This document shows, piece by piece, positions 35,837 through 43,017 of a stretch of DNA of 43,785 nucleotides. Both the position numbers and the translations under genes were made by a program. Below the pieces are notes generated by a model that saw nothing but the letters and a program-made list of their open reading frames with translations, had not been told where the DNA came from and did not search any database. The stretch spans positions 1-43,785 of the forward strand of contig JBCDGZ010000058.1 of the NCBI GenBank assembly GCA_038750655.1. Reading direction: 5' to 3'. Position 1 is the stretch's first letter. Each line of letters starts with the position of its first letter. The DNA is from JBCDGZ01 sp038750655 (GTDB lineage: Bacteria; Bacteroidota; Bacteroidia; Chitinophagales; Saprospiraceae).

Positions 35837-37435
35837 TTAGTCCATTTTATACGCTGAACTAAAGATTCGGTTCCAATTGATGCCATTCCAGATGCTGCCA
35901 TTTCTGGTCGAGAACCAAATGAATAGCGGCTTCCCTACAATATGATCCTCCGGTGCAAAGCCCCATACCCGCGAGTCCTCCGAATTGTGGCGGTTATCTC
36001 CCATCATCCAGAAATAATCCTGTTTGAAGGTATACTGGGTGGTCTGCTCACCGTTGATAAAGATTCTACCATTTTTCACCACCAGCTCATTGTTTTCGTA
36101 CACCCCGATGATGCGGCGGTACATAGCGATGTTTTTAGGCGTGATGGTCACTGTAGTGCCTTCGGCCGGAATGACGAAGGGGCCGAAGTTGTCTACCGTC
36201 CAGCCCGGGAAGTTGGCCGGATCGTGGGGGAAAAGGTAGTTGGGCGATTGCTGCGATATGGGACGGAAATCGACCTGGATATTGTCGTTCCAGGACCTGA
36301 TGGTCTCCACTTGCTCCGCATTTAGGGCAAAGCTGTAGATGCCACTCTGGGAAGACCGTTCGTTGGCAGCCAGTTCAGTCAAATTGACGCCCAGGTCTCG
36401 CCAGCGACTGCTGGGGATGGGAGAGGGGGAGGTGATGACGTAGTTGAACTGTAGGTTCTTGGGATTCTCCGTAGGTTGGTCGTTGATGTAAATCTGCCGA
36501 TCGCGGATTTCGAACTTGTCTCCCGGTAGGCCGACGCAACGTTTGATGTAGTGATCTTTCTTATCGATAGGGCGCACCCGCAGCGTTTGGTTGCGGAAGC
36601 GGGCCATCGCATTAGGCCCCGCCCTTCGGATGTCGTGATAACTAAAATTGCGCTCGCTAGTGATGTAGATGCTATCGCCTTCGGGGTAATTGAAAACGAC
36701 GGGCTCATTGCGCTGCACCTCCTGGATGGACGGCAGGCGGTGGTAGCCCAGGCTAGGATTTTTCAAGTAAGACTCTGTCCCCACCAGTGGAACCGTATTG
36801 TGGACCAGCGGCAACATGGCGACGGTCATCGGCGTACGGATGCCGTAGTGGGCCTTGCTGACAAATAGAAAATCGCCTACCAGCAGCGAGCCTTCCATCG
36901 AAGAAGTCGGAATAACGTAGGCTTCGATGAGAAACATGCGGATGAAGGCCGCGGCGAATACAGCAAAGACAATGGCTTCCACCCATTCGCGGCTTACCGA
37001 CTTTTTGTAGGGATTGGTGGCATCTAATTTATTGAAGAGGCGTTCATCTTTGGCATCCTTGGCGGCCATCATTTTCTTGGCGTACTCCTGTTCCAGTTTG
37101 ACGGTTTGACCGACATATTTATCATCCTTATTATTCCCGATCATGAAGAAGGCAATCGGCGCGTAGACAACGGCCAGTGCGGTATCTTTAAAATCTAGCC
37201 TATTGAAAGAGCGCACGACATCCACACAAATCCCTACATAGATGAAGATATTGACGATAGGGACGAGCAGCAGCAAGGCCCACCATTGGGGGCGGCCGAT
37301 GATCTCACAGCAGACTACCAGGTTGTAAAAGGGCACCAGGGCCTTCCAGCTCTCTACGCCCGCTTTTTCGAATACTTTATAGAGGCTGATGCTCAGTAGG
37401 ATGTAGGAAATGATCAAGAATATAAGTACACTCAC
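35837..37435 (-). CDS. lepB: Signal peptidase I with extra N-terminal membrane domain (532 aa)
   Basis: S26-family signal peptidase that cleaves signal peptides at the outer face of the inner membrane. Residues about 1-105 form a DUF5684-like multi-helix membrane domain common in Bacteroidota. A further membrane segment at about 155-175 leads into the catalytic part: nucleophile S179 (IPTSSMEGSLLVGD), general base K298 (YIKRCVGLPGD) and box E GDNRHNSEDSRVWGF near the C-terminus. It is much longer than E. coli LepB, with a large insert between the two catalytic boxes, normal for this phylum. Many exported proteins in this window are its potential substrates. An upstream -7 box at 37490 suggests its own promoter. 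Confidence 0.93.
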   Translation of the reverse strand: MSVLIFLIISYILLSISLYKVFEKAGVESWKALVPFYNLVVCCEIIGRPQWWALLLLVPIVNIFIYVGICVDVVRSFNRLDFKDTALAVVYAPIAFFMIGNNKDDKYVGQTVKLEQEYAKKMMAAKDAKDERLFNKLDATNPYKKSVSREWVEAIVFAVFAAAFIRMFLIEAYVIPTSSMEGSLLVGDFLFVSKAHYGIRTPMTVAMLPLVHNTVPLVGTESYLKNPSLGYHRLPSIQEVQRNEPVVFNYPEGDSIYITSERNFSYHDIRRAGPNAMARFRNQTLRVRPIDKKDHYIKRCVGLPGDKFEIRDRQIYINDQPTENPKNLQFNYVITSPSPIPSSRWRDLGVNLTELAANERSSQSGIYSFALNAEQVETIRSWNDNIQVDFRPISQQSPNYLFPHDPANFPGWTVDNFGPFVIPAEGTTVTITPKNIAMYRRIIGVYENNELVVKNGRIFINGEQTTQYTFKQDYFWMMGDNRHNSEDSRVWGFAPEDHIVGKPLFIWFSTRNGSIWNGINWNRIFSSAYKMD

Positions 37436-37489
37436 TTCGAATGGTATTATCTGATGTTATAAAAAAGGATGCTTGGCTAAAAAACGCTG

Positions 37490-37497
37490 CAAATATA
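37490..37497 (-). promoter_or_regulatory. Bacteroidota -7 box for lepB
   Basis: On the minus strand TATATTTG (37497-37490) matches TAnnTTTG exactly, about 55 bp upstream of the lepB ATG. I see no clear -33 TTG at the right distance. Confidence 0.45.
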
Positions 37498-37582
37498 ACT
37501 CAATTTGCATAGATGTGCTTGTATTGACTTCCACAACTTTTTTGAGCAGGCCGTCTTTATTCGACGAGCAGTAAGGATTGGT

Positions 37583-37825
37583 CTATAAAAGCCATTCAAT
37601 TTCGCGAAGGCGGGTGATCTGGTCGAGGCGGAGACGGAGGCCGTTGGAGAGCAGGGCGTATTCGGCTCCTTGTCGGGCCTGTAGGTCGGCCAGAGTGGTC
37701 TGGCAGTCCTGGAGCTGGCCGGCCTCATCGCGGTATTCTATCCAAAGGGCTTGCCGGCGGGTAGCTAGGGCTTCCAGCGAATCGTAGAAGTCACAGCTGA
37801 CCCGGCGGTAAGGCGTTTTTTCCAT
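37583..37825 (-). CDS. Rho-binding antiterminator (ROF/YaeO)-like protein (80 aa)
   Basis: Small protein with the layout of the ROF family: an N-terminal YRRVSCDFYDSLEALATRRQ segment, then strands with AEYALLSNGLRLRLDQITRL. The CDFYD...LE start and the LRLDQI end match the family, whose founding member inhibits Rho-dependent termination in E. coli. Length is normal. It lies 20 bp after the FKBP lipoprotein gene and 147 bp before lepB on the same strand. The function in Bacteroidota is inferred from similarity only. Confidence 0.68.
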   Translation of the reverse strand: MEKTPYRRVSCDFYDSLEALATRRQALWIEYRDEAGQLQDCQTTLADLQARQGAEYALLSNGLRLRLDQITRLREIEWLL

Positions 37826-37845
37826 ACATAAAAAGGAAGTACCCG

Positions 37846-38313
37846 CTAAAAGGCATCTACCAGCGTAACGTCAAAAATGAGCACTGCATTGCTCGGAATA
37901 CCCGGAGGTGGATTGCGGCCGTAGCCCAACTCAGAAGGGATCAGCAGCTTGCCCGATCCTCCCTCTCTAAGCAGTTGGATACCCTCTTGCCAGCCTTGAA
38001 TGACGCCGTTGAGGGGGAAGGTAATGGTTCTATTCGGACCGGTTTGATCGAAGATAGTGCCATCAGGAAAATAGCCGGTATACTGAACTTCTACTCGTTG
38101 ATCAAGATTGGGATGGATGCCGGCACCTTCGACCTCGATGTTATAGTGTAGACCTGAAGCGGTTTTCTGGGCATTGATATTATTATCGGCCAAGTATTGC
38201 TCAATGGTTTGAATATCTTCCGCCAGTTGCTCGGCCGGACTTAGGATGTCCTCGTTGTTACAGCCTGCACTGATAAGGACAGCCAGAAACAGAATGGAGA
38301 TAACTTTTTGCAT
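37846..38313 (-). CDS. FKBP-type peptidyl-prolyl isomerase, lipoprotein (155 aa)
   Basis: A lipoprotein signal (MQKVISILFLAVLISAGC, lipid on Cys18) is followed by a short linker helix and one FKBP domain at about 55-155: VEVQYTGYFPDGTIFDQT, PLNGVIQGWQEGIQLLREGG, LLIPSELGYG and the C-terminal VLIFDVTLVDAF. All characteristic FKBP strands are present and the domain is complete. It should assist folding of exported proteins in the periplasm. It is divergent from the DoxX-like gene at 38425, with a -7 box at 38342-38349. Confidence 0.92.
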   Translation of the reverse strand: MQKVISILFLAVLISAGCNNEDILSPAEQLAEDIQTIEQYLADNNINAQKTASGLHYNIEVEGAGIHPNLDQRVEVQYTGYFPDGTIFDQTGPNRTITFPLNGVIQGWQEGIQLLREGGSGKLLIPSELGYGRNPPPGIPSNAVLIFDVTLVDAF

Positions 38314-38341
38314 GATACAATTAGATATTATAGTGATAAAA

Positions 38342-38349
38342 CAAAACTA
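38342..38349 (-). promoter_or_regulatory. Bacteroidota -7 box for the FKBP gene
   Basis: On the minus strand TAGTTTTG (38349-38342) matches TAnnTTTG exactly; transcription would start about 22 nt before the ATG at 38313. No convincing -33 element is visible. Confidence 0.4.
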
Positions 38350-38424
38350 CAAAAGCTTGACGAATTCCGTATTTACTCTATTGATTTCTTGCTATATTGT
38401 CAGGAAAACGCACAAAAAACGTCT

Positions 38425-38781
38425 ATGAATGCCAATAAAATCATCTACTGGGTGGCTACAGGGATCATGTGTTTGATCTTCCTGTTCTCCGCGATCATGT
38501 ATTTTTCCCAATACGAGATGATTTCGGAGGCTTATAAGCAACTGGGCTTTCCCACCTGGATTATTTACCCTTCTGCTACCCTAAAAATCTTGGGCGTCGT
38601 TGCCGTTTTGAGCAAGCAGTCTAAATTGCTCAAGGAATGGGCCTACGCCGGTTTTTTCTTCGATGCTGCTCTGGCCTTCGCCGCTCATTATTTTGCCGCA
38701 GACGGTGCCGGTGGCATGGCCGCAATTGCCTTAGTAGCTGTAGTGGTTTCTCGTTTTATGGATGGGAAATTATATCCTTAA
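38425..38781 (+). CDS. DoxX-like membrane protein (118 aa)
   Basis: The frame opens at 38308, but those 39 codons overlap the divergent FKBP start and its promoter; the ATG at 38425 begins a normal DoxX-like protein (MNANKIIYWVATGIMCLIFL). Four membrane segments at about 6-28, 45-63, 70-88 and 92-112. The YSATLKILGVVA-like segment (YPSATLKILGVVAVL) and KEWAYAGFFFDAALAFAAHY are typical of the DoxX-like subgroup. Function in this group is unproven. Confidence 0.85.
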   Translation: MNANKIIYWVATGIMCLIFLFSAIMYFSQYEMISEAYKQLGFPTWIIYPSATLKILGVVAVLSKQSKLLKEWAYAGFFFDAALAFAAHYFAADGAGGMAAIALVAVVVSRFMDGKLYP

Positions 38782-38809
38782 TCTCTAAACTGTCTGAACG
38801 ATCCGAACG

Positions 38810-39586
38810 CTGCCCCAAAACTTCGAAGAGGTACTCAAGGCCCTGGAAGTCATCATCGCTGAGTCCATCCAGCGCGAGGACTACCTGGCCATCTTCGCCT
38901 ACGTCTACCATCAGGTGACCCTGCGCATTCGCGATGCCGTACAGGCCGGTGCCTTCCAGGACAATGCCCGCATGGAGCACTTCGACGTCGTCTTTGCCAA
39001 CCGCTATCTGGAAGCCTACTATCAATTCCAAGCCCAGCAACCCACCCGTCAGTGTTGGGCGGTGCCCTTCCGCCATGCGCAGCAGCGGCTCCTCCTCCTC
39101 CAACACCTCTTCATGGGCATGAACGCCCACATCAGCTTCGACCTGGGCCTAACGGCCGCCCAAATGGCCTCCGGCTCCCTCAGCGAAGACCTTCGGGCTG
39201 ATTTTGACCAAGTCAATGACATCCTAGAAGCCATGATCAACGAGATGCAGCGCCGCGTTAACAAAGCTTCTCCGCTGCTCTTTTTGCTCGACTGGATTGG
39301 TGGGCGAGGGGATGAGTGGGTGGCGAATTTCAGCCTACGTAGCTCGCGGGCGATGGCCTGGGAGCTGGCCGTGGCTATTGCTCCTTTGGAAGGGGAGGCC
39401 CGGGAGGCGGTCATCGATCAGTTTGATGCCAAGGTGGCAAGGCTCAATACCTTGATCGCTGCGCCTCCTGGGCGCTTGCTGGGCTTCGGTCTCCGCCTCA
39501 TTCGCCGCTTTGAGCCTCGGGCCATCGCCAAAATTGTAGAGCGTCTGAAAGCTCCGTTTCTCGTCCCTCCAAAGAGTATGGCGTGA
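38810..39586 (+). CDS. DUF5995 family protein, start codon uncertain (258 aa from CTG)
   Basis: The protein matches DUF5995: FANRYLEAYYQF, HAQQRLLLLQHLFMGMNAHI, FDLGLTAAQMASG and a C-terminal DEWVANFSLRSSRAMAWELA region. The first canonical start is GTG at 38915, but the 35 codons before it read as family-like protein (NFEEVLKALEVIIAESIQRE, DYLAIFAYVYHQ), and family members normally have this part. No ATG, GTG or TTG lies between it and the in-frame stop at 38795-38797; CTG at 38810 (or ATC at 38801) is the best available start. Alternatives are true GTG initiation of a shortened protein or a sequencing error. No signal peptide; function unknown. Confidence 0.75.
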   Translation: MPQNFEEVLKALEVIIAESIQREDYLAIFAYVYHQVTLRIRDAVQAGAFQDNARMEHFDVVFANRYLEAYYQFQAQQPTRQCWAVPFRHAQQRLLLLQHLFMGMNAHISFDLGLTAAQMASGSLSEDLRADFDQVNDILEAMINEMQRRVNKASPLLFLLDWIGGRGDEWVANFSLRSSRAMAWELAVAIAPLEGEAREAVIDQFDAKVARLNTLIAAPPGRLLGFGLRLIRRFEPRAIAKIVERLKAPFLVPPKSMA

Positions 39587-39647
39587 AAATTGATATTATT
39601 GTTACGACAAACATATGGCACTTTTTTTCATGTAATTAGACGAATAA

Positions 39648-39692
39648 TTGGCAATTCATTAACAAAATTTGTACATTGGGCATACCCCAATG
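39648..39692 (+). promoter_or_regulatory. Putative promoter with overlapping hairpin upstream of the M50-TPR gene
   Basis: TTGG (39648-39651), 20 nt and TACATTGG (39672-39679) approximate the Bacteroidota TTTG-N19-TAnnTTTG promoter with mismatches. A perfect inverted repeat CATTGGG/CCCAATG (39674-39680 and 39686-39692, 5-nt loop) overlaps the -7 box, 30 bp before the ATG, and could serve as an operator. Confidence 0.3.
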
Positions 39693-39721
39693 AATGAATT
39701 TTATCTACAGCCAGACACTAA

Positions 39722-40894
39722 ATGGTATTTATAGGCATTCTCATCGCTCTGCTGATGATCGGCTTGGCCATCTTGTCCAGATCGATCACTACACTTATTC
39801 ATGAATTGGGGCACGCCATTCCTTCCCTGCTTTTTACACGCAACAAAGTCTGCATCTATGTCGGCTCTTACGGGGATGTCAGCAAAAGCATTCATCTGCG
39901 GCTAGGCCGACTGGAAGCGTTCCTGCGTATCAATGTTTTCGACTGGAATATTGGCCTTTGTCAACACGAGGCTGCTCGGGGCTTTTGGGCCAATCTGCTG
40001 ATTATTCTCTTCGGGCCACTAGCCAGCCTCTGTTTAGCTGGAGGACTTACTTATCTTATCGCCTACGGGGGGTACAGTGATGATTGGCGGTCTTTGATGG
40101 CGATTTTTGCCCTCTCCGCCGTTTGGGATTTTTTTGTCAATATCCTCCCTGAAAGTCGACCAATGGAGTTGCACGATGGCAGCGTGGTCTACAATGATGG
40201 TACCCAGTTGATGCGTTTGATCGATCGGCAGAAATTTCCGGAAGCTTACTATAAGGCTATGGAATACCAACAGGAAGGCAAGTATGATCGAGCCATCGAA
40301 GAATTGGGGAAGACGATTGAGGCGGGGCATAAAAAGAAAGAGATTTTCCAACGCCTCATCCACATCCAGATTCTTAATAAGGATAATTACGAAGCCCTAG
40401 CAACCTTCGAGGCCTATCGGGCTGTTGGCGATCTCAACGCCTTTGACTACAATCTGCTCGGCAAGGTCTATATGGGCATCAGCAAATACGCCAGTGCGAT
40501 CAAGAGCTTCAACCAGGCCATCTTTCTGGATTACCGGAATCCCGAATACCGCTCCCGCCGCGGTCAGGCCTACCTTAAAATGGGCGATTTCGACGAGGCC
40601 ATCAGCGATTTTGATGCCGCGATCAACTTCGGTAGCCGCGCCGCGATCACCTACGCCAGCCGCGGCCTGGCCTTACTGCGCAAGGAGGAGCCTTCGGCCG
40701 CCCTCAATGACCTGCAAGCCGCCCTACAAATCGATCCTCATCATCCCCAAACCCACCTCTACCTCGGCCTGTATCACTACAAGCGCCTGGCCTACCCGCG
40801 TGCCCTCAAGCATTTCGAGGAGGCTGAACGCCTTGGTGTGAACGACCACAGCCTGGCGCACTACCTCGCCGAGCTGCGCACTCAGGTCAACTAA
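39722..40894 (+). CDS. M50-like membrane metalloprotease fused to TPR repeats (390 aa)
   Basis: The first membrane segment carries the zinc motif HELGH (H27, E28, H31). Two further membrane segments follow at about 90-115 and 125-145. A second M50-like motif is VNILPESRP...NDGTQLMRL (about 140-165), matching the NxLPxxxxDGxxL pattern that supplies the third zinc ligand (Asp). From about 175 to the end are about six TPR units (YYKAMEYQQEGKYDRAIEEL, YNLLGKVYMGISKYASAIKS, RRGQAYLKMGDFDEAISDFD, and HLYLGLYHYKRLAYPRALKH). Probably an intramembrane or membrane-proximal protease with a soluble interaction domain. The domain order is unusual. A PH-like membrane protein gene follows after 11 bp. Confidence 0.8.
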   Translation: MVFIGILIALLMIGLAILSRSITTLIHELGHAIPSLLFTRNKVCIYVGSYGDVSKSIHLRLGRLEAFLRINVFDWNIGLCQHEAARGFWANLLIILFGPLASLCLAGGLTYLIAYGGYSDDWRSLMAIFALSAVWDFFVNILPESRPMELHDGSVVYNDGTQLMRLIDRQKFPEAYYKAMEYQQEGKYDRAIEELGKTIEAGHKKKEIFQRLIHIQILNKDNYEALATFEAYRAVGDLNAFDYNLLGKVYMGISKYASAIKSFNQAIFLDYRNPEYRSRRGQAYLKMGDFDEAISDFDAAINFGSRAAITYASRGLALLRKEEPSAALNDLQAALQIDPHHPQTHLYLGLYHYKRLAYPRALKHFEEAERLGVNDHSLAHYLAELRTQVN

Positions 40895-40905
40895 GCCCCA
40901 TTCCT

Positions 40906-41439
40906 ATGAGTTTTGAAAGCCAATTGATCAATACCAAAATTTTCCAGAAATACAAAACGCTCCGCTACGTCCTGTACACCTTTTGCCTCGTTTCTTTCAT
41001 CCTCTTCCTCATGATTTCTATTTATATGGATGACAATGGGATGCCGCTGAATGGGCTTAAGTGGGTGTCGTTTGGTATTGGTACACTGGCTCTAGCAACA
41101 GGTCTCTTCTACCACCTTACTGTCAAGCCCAAGCGCCAAGGCCAGCTCTACATCGATACCTCTACGATCGCCATCTCTGGCGACAACTTCGAAGCTGCCG
41201 CTTTCGACATGACCCAAGTCAAAAACATCAAAATCGAACGAGGAGCCACCTATCACTTGGCCTACAGGGAGGACGACGAATGGCTCTACTCGGGCGACAA
41301 CTGGCTGGAGTTCTCTTACCAAGGTCAGCGCTACGTCTATGAGTTTGAGATTGACTCAGAGGAGAAAAATGCGGAGTTTGAGGGGTTGTTGAAGGAATTG
41401 CGGGAGCAGCGCATCGCGGTGAAGTTCACATCGATTTAG
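40906..41439 (+). CDS. Membrane protein with PH-like domain, partner of M50-TPR (177 aa)
   Basis: Two membrane segments at about 23-43 and 52-72 are followed by a beta-rich soluble domain (about 80-175) with the look of a bacterial PH or YcxB-like domain (QLYIDTSTIAISGDNFEAAA, FDMTQVKNIKIERG, WLEFSYQGQRYVYEFEID) and a terminal helix. It starts 11 bp after the M50-TPR gene, so the two are very likely cotranscribed. Topology and length match the gene at 24496-25029. Function unknown; it could be a substrate or adaptor of the protease. Downstream is a repeat element. Confidence 0.78.
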   Translation: MSFESQLINTKIFQKYKTLRYVLYTFCLVSFILFLMISIYMDDNGMPLNGLKWVSFGIGTLALATGLFYHLTVKPKRQGQLYIDTSTIAISGDNFEAAAFDMTQVKNIKIERGATYHLAYREDDEWLYSGDNWLEFSYQGQRYVYEFEIDSEEKNAEFEGLLKELREQRIAVKFTSI

Positions 41440-41448
41440 GAACGGTTG

Positions 41449-41600
41449 AGCGCCTACGGCGCTTTGGGTTGACGATGGACGGTAGACGGCCTATCGTGAA
41501 ATACGCGGTAAGAGGTAGCCATATATCCAATCATATCTTTGTACGGTCGCCGTCTACCGTCTACCGTTTACCAAAATGCCAAAGGCCCCGAAGGGGTGGC
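41449..41600. repeat. Intergenic repeat element with hairpin and CCGTCTACCGTC boxes (copy 2)
   Basis: Lies between convergent genes. It contains a hairpin AGCGCC-TAC-GGCGCT (41449-41463), GACGATGGACGGTAGACGG (41471-41489), a 60-bp spacer, then GCCGTCTACCGTCTACCG (41549-41566) and CCCC-GAA-GGGG (41586-41596). The G-rich and C-rich boxes are inverted copies of one another. GCCGTCTACCGTC is shared exactly with copy 1 at 14698-14710, as are the AGCGCC/GGCGCT stems. Confidence 0.75.
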
Positions 41601-41619
41601 TGTGCCACATTCCACCGAT

Positions 41620-41997
41620 TTAATCCACCTCTTCTACCCAACCTTCCATCCAAATCACCTGTGCCTTTCGGATACCATTAAAAAACACTTTGATCTTTTT
41701 GCGGAAATAACCGGACTTTTTGGCGTCATAGCGGATGGAGATGAGGCCGGTGGAGTCGGGCGCGACGGGTTCGTAGGACCAGTCGGGGGCGGCGCAGCCG
41801 CAGGAGGTGCGGACATTATCGATGACCAGCGGTACGTCGCCGGCATTTTTATAGTGAAATTCGACGGTGACGGGTTCTTTGCGGATCAGGTCTCCCAGGT
41901 CCTGTTCCAGTGGAGTGAGCCATTCGACAGCCGGGCCGCTGGTATCGACGGGAGGGTAGGGGAGGATCAATAGGCAGAATAGAAATAGCAAGTTCAT
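41620..41997 (-). CDS. Exported DUF1573 protein (125 aa)
   Basis: Short signal peptide (MNLLFLFCLLILPYPP) followed by one DUF1573 domain: FHYKNAGDVPLVIDNVRTSCGCAAPDW carries the conserved TSCGC motif, then a PDSTGLISIRYDAKKSGYF strand. DUF1573 domains have an Ig-like fold related to ASPM/SPD-2/Hydin domains and are common in Bacteroidota exported proteins; function unknown. It converges on the PH-like gene across the repeat element and is followed upstream by DUF2452 on the same strand. Confidence 0.88.
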   Translation of the reverse strand: MNLLFLFCLLILPYPPVDTSGPAVEWLTPLEQDLGDLIRKEPVTVEFHYKNAGDVPLVIDNVRTSCGCAAPDWSYEPVAPDSTGLISIRYDAKKSGYFRKKIKVFFNGIRKAQVIWMEGWVEEVD

Positions 41998-42034
41998 GAT
42001 TATCTAACGTAGGGAGTAGAGTATAGATTGTCTG

Positions 42035-42517
42035 CTAGGGGGCATCCCGCAGGGCGTCCCCATCGCCATCGATGATCTCCCAGGTATGATCGGAGAGCAG
42101 CTGAACGCTAGCGACGAAGGCGTAGGGCGGCTTGGCTCCCCATTCGGCGGGAGCGACCATAGAAATGACAAATTTGCCGTTTTTGCGCTCGTAGAGGTGG
42201 TATTTGTGGCCAATCCGGGGGGCGAAGCCCACCTGCGCCTGGTAGATTTTCTCCGAAATCAGCACCCGGTCGTGTATCTTGCGGGCCTGCTGCGCCAACA
42301 GGTTGATTTGCTCGCGGATCTGATCCAAGTGCAGCTCCGTCTGCTCGTACATGGCCGACATGGCCAAGCCCTTCACCCGGCCCTTATCGATAGGCTTGAT
42401 AATCGCACTCCCCACGGTGTGGGCATAGGGCAGTAAGGCCGGATTTTCGGCTACTTTATCTTTATCAATGGGATTGACAAAAGATTCTTTGGGCGCTTGC
42501 TTTTCCTCTTTACTCAT
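42035..42517 (-). CDS. DUF2452 family protein (160 aa)
   Basis: Complete DUF2452 protein: NPIDKDKVAENPALLPYAHT, GSAIIKPIDKGRVKGLAMSA, a helix with EQTELHLDQIREQINLLAQQ and a C-terminal part with GHKYHLYERKNGKFVISMVA and the TWEIIDGD end. No signal peptide or membrane segment, so cytoplasmic. The family is widespread in Bacteroidota and its role is unknown. It lies 37 bp upstream of the DUF1573 gene on the same strand and could be cotranscribed with it. Confidence 0.88.
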   Translation of the reverse strand: MSKEEKQAPKESFVNPIDKDKVAENPALLPYAHTVGSAIIKPIDKGRVKGLAMSAMYEQTELHLDQIREQINLLAQQARKIHDRVLISEKIYQAQVGFAPRIGHKYHLYERKNGKFVISMVAPAEWGAKPPYAFVASVQLLSDHTWEIIDGDGDALRDAP

Positions 42518-42602
42518 AAGCTTATAGTTATGATCTCTAAATTTTACTTTACATTAAGCTTTACAACGCAATCTACAGCCTACTTGTTCTGATTATTTTC
42601 AG

Positions 42603-42953
42603 CTATCCTTGTTCATTGAGCAACGCCGCCTCCAAAATCACCTCGCTAACCGTTTCCCGATAGACCTCCTCGATGCTGTGAAAGTGGATACAGCGAATCT
42701 GCTTGCGCCCTTCGACCTGCAGCAGCCCTTGCTCATTAGAGAGGTGGATGCCGTAGGTGAAGCAGAGGTTAACGTGCGTTTGGCGGGGATTGATATAGCC
42801 CAGCATCCCGTGGTATTTGTAGAAGGGTAATGACCATTTGATACTCTGCTCTACCTGCGGAATCAAGCTCAGGATGAGGTGATGCAGCGCCCGGCCGATT
42901 TCGGCCAGTTTGGGGTCGTCGAGATTGTCAAAGTAGCGTTCTATGGAGTGCAT
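42603..42953 (-). CDS. DUF1801 family protein (116 aa)
   Basis: Small cytoplasmic protein with the DUF1801/YdhG-like fold: IGRALHHLILSLIPQVEQSI, KWSLPFYKYHGMLGYINPRQ, HVNLCFTYGIHLSN and the C-terminal HSIEEVYRETVSEVILEAAL. All conserved blocks are present and the length is normal. The family resembles phage and bacterial small-molecule or protein-binding folds of unknown role. It is divergent from the exported-protein gene at 43018, separated by 64 bp that carry a -7 box. Confidence 0.85.
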   Translation of the reverse strand: MHSIERYFDNLDDPKLAEIGRALHHLILSLIPQVEQSIKWSLPFYKYHGMLGYINPRQTHVNLCFTYGIHLSNEQGLLQVEGRKQIRCIHFHSIEEVYRETVSEVILEAALLNEQG

Positions 42954-43003
42954 TCTTGCTGTTTAGTTTTATCTTTACGGGAAGTCTTTCCTTTTTGTTA
43001 AAA

Positions 43004-43011
43004 CAAAGATA
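43004..43011 (-). promoter_or_regulatory. Bacteroidota -7 box for the DUF1801 gene
   Basis: On the minus strand TATCTTTG (43011-43004) matches TAnnTTTG exactly, about 50 bp before the ATG at 42953. It overlaps the leader of the divergent gene at 43018. Confidence 0.35.
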
Positions 43012-43017
43012 TTAATC

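Noticed and set aside
38308..38424. N-terminal extension of the DoxX-like protein at 38425
   Set aside because: It overlaps the FKBP start and promoter and adds a charged stretch that the family lacks.
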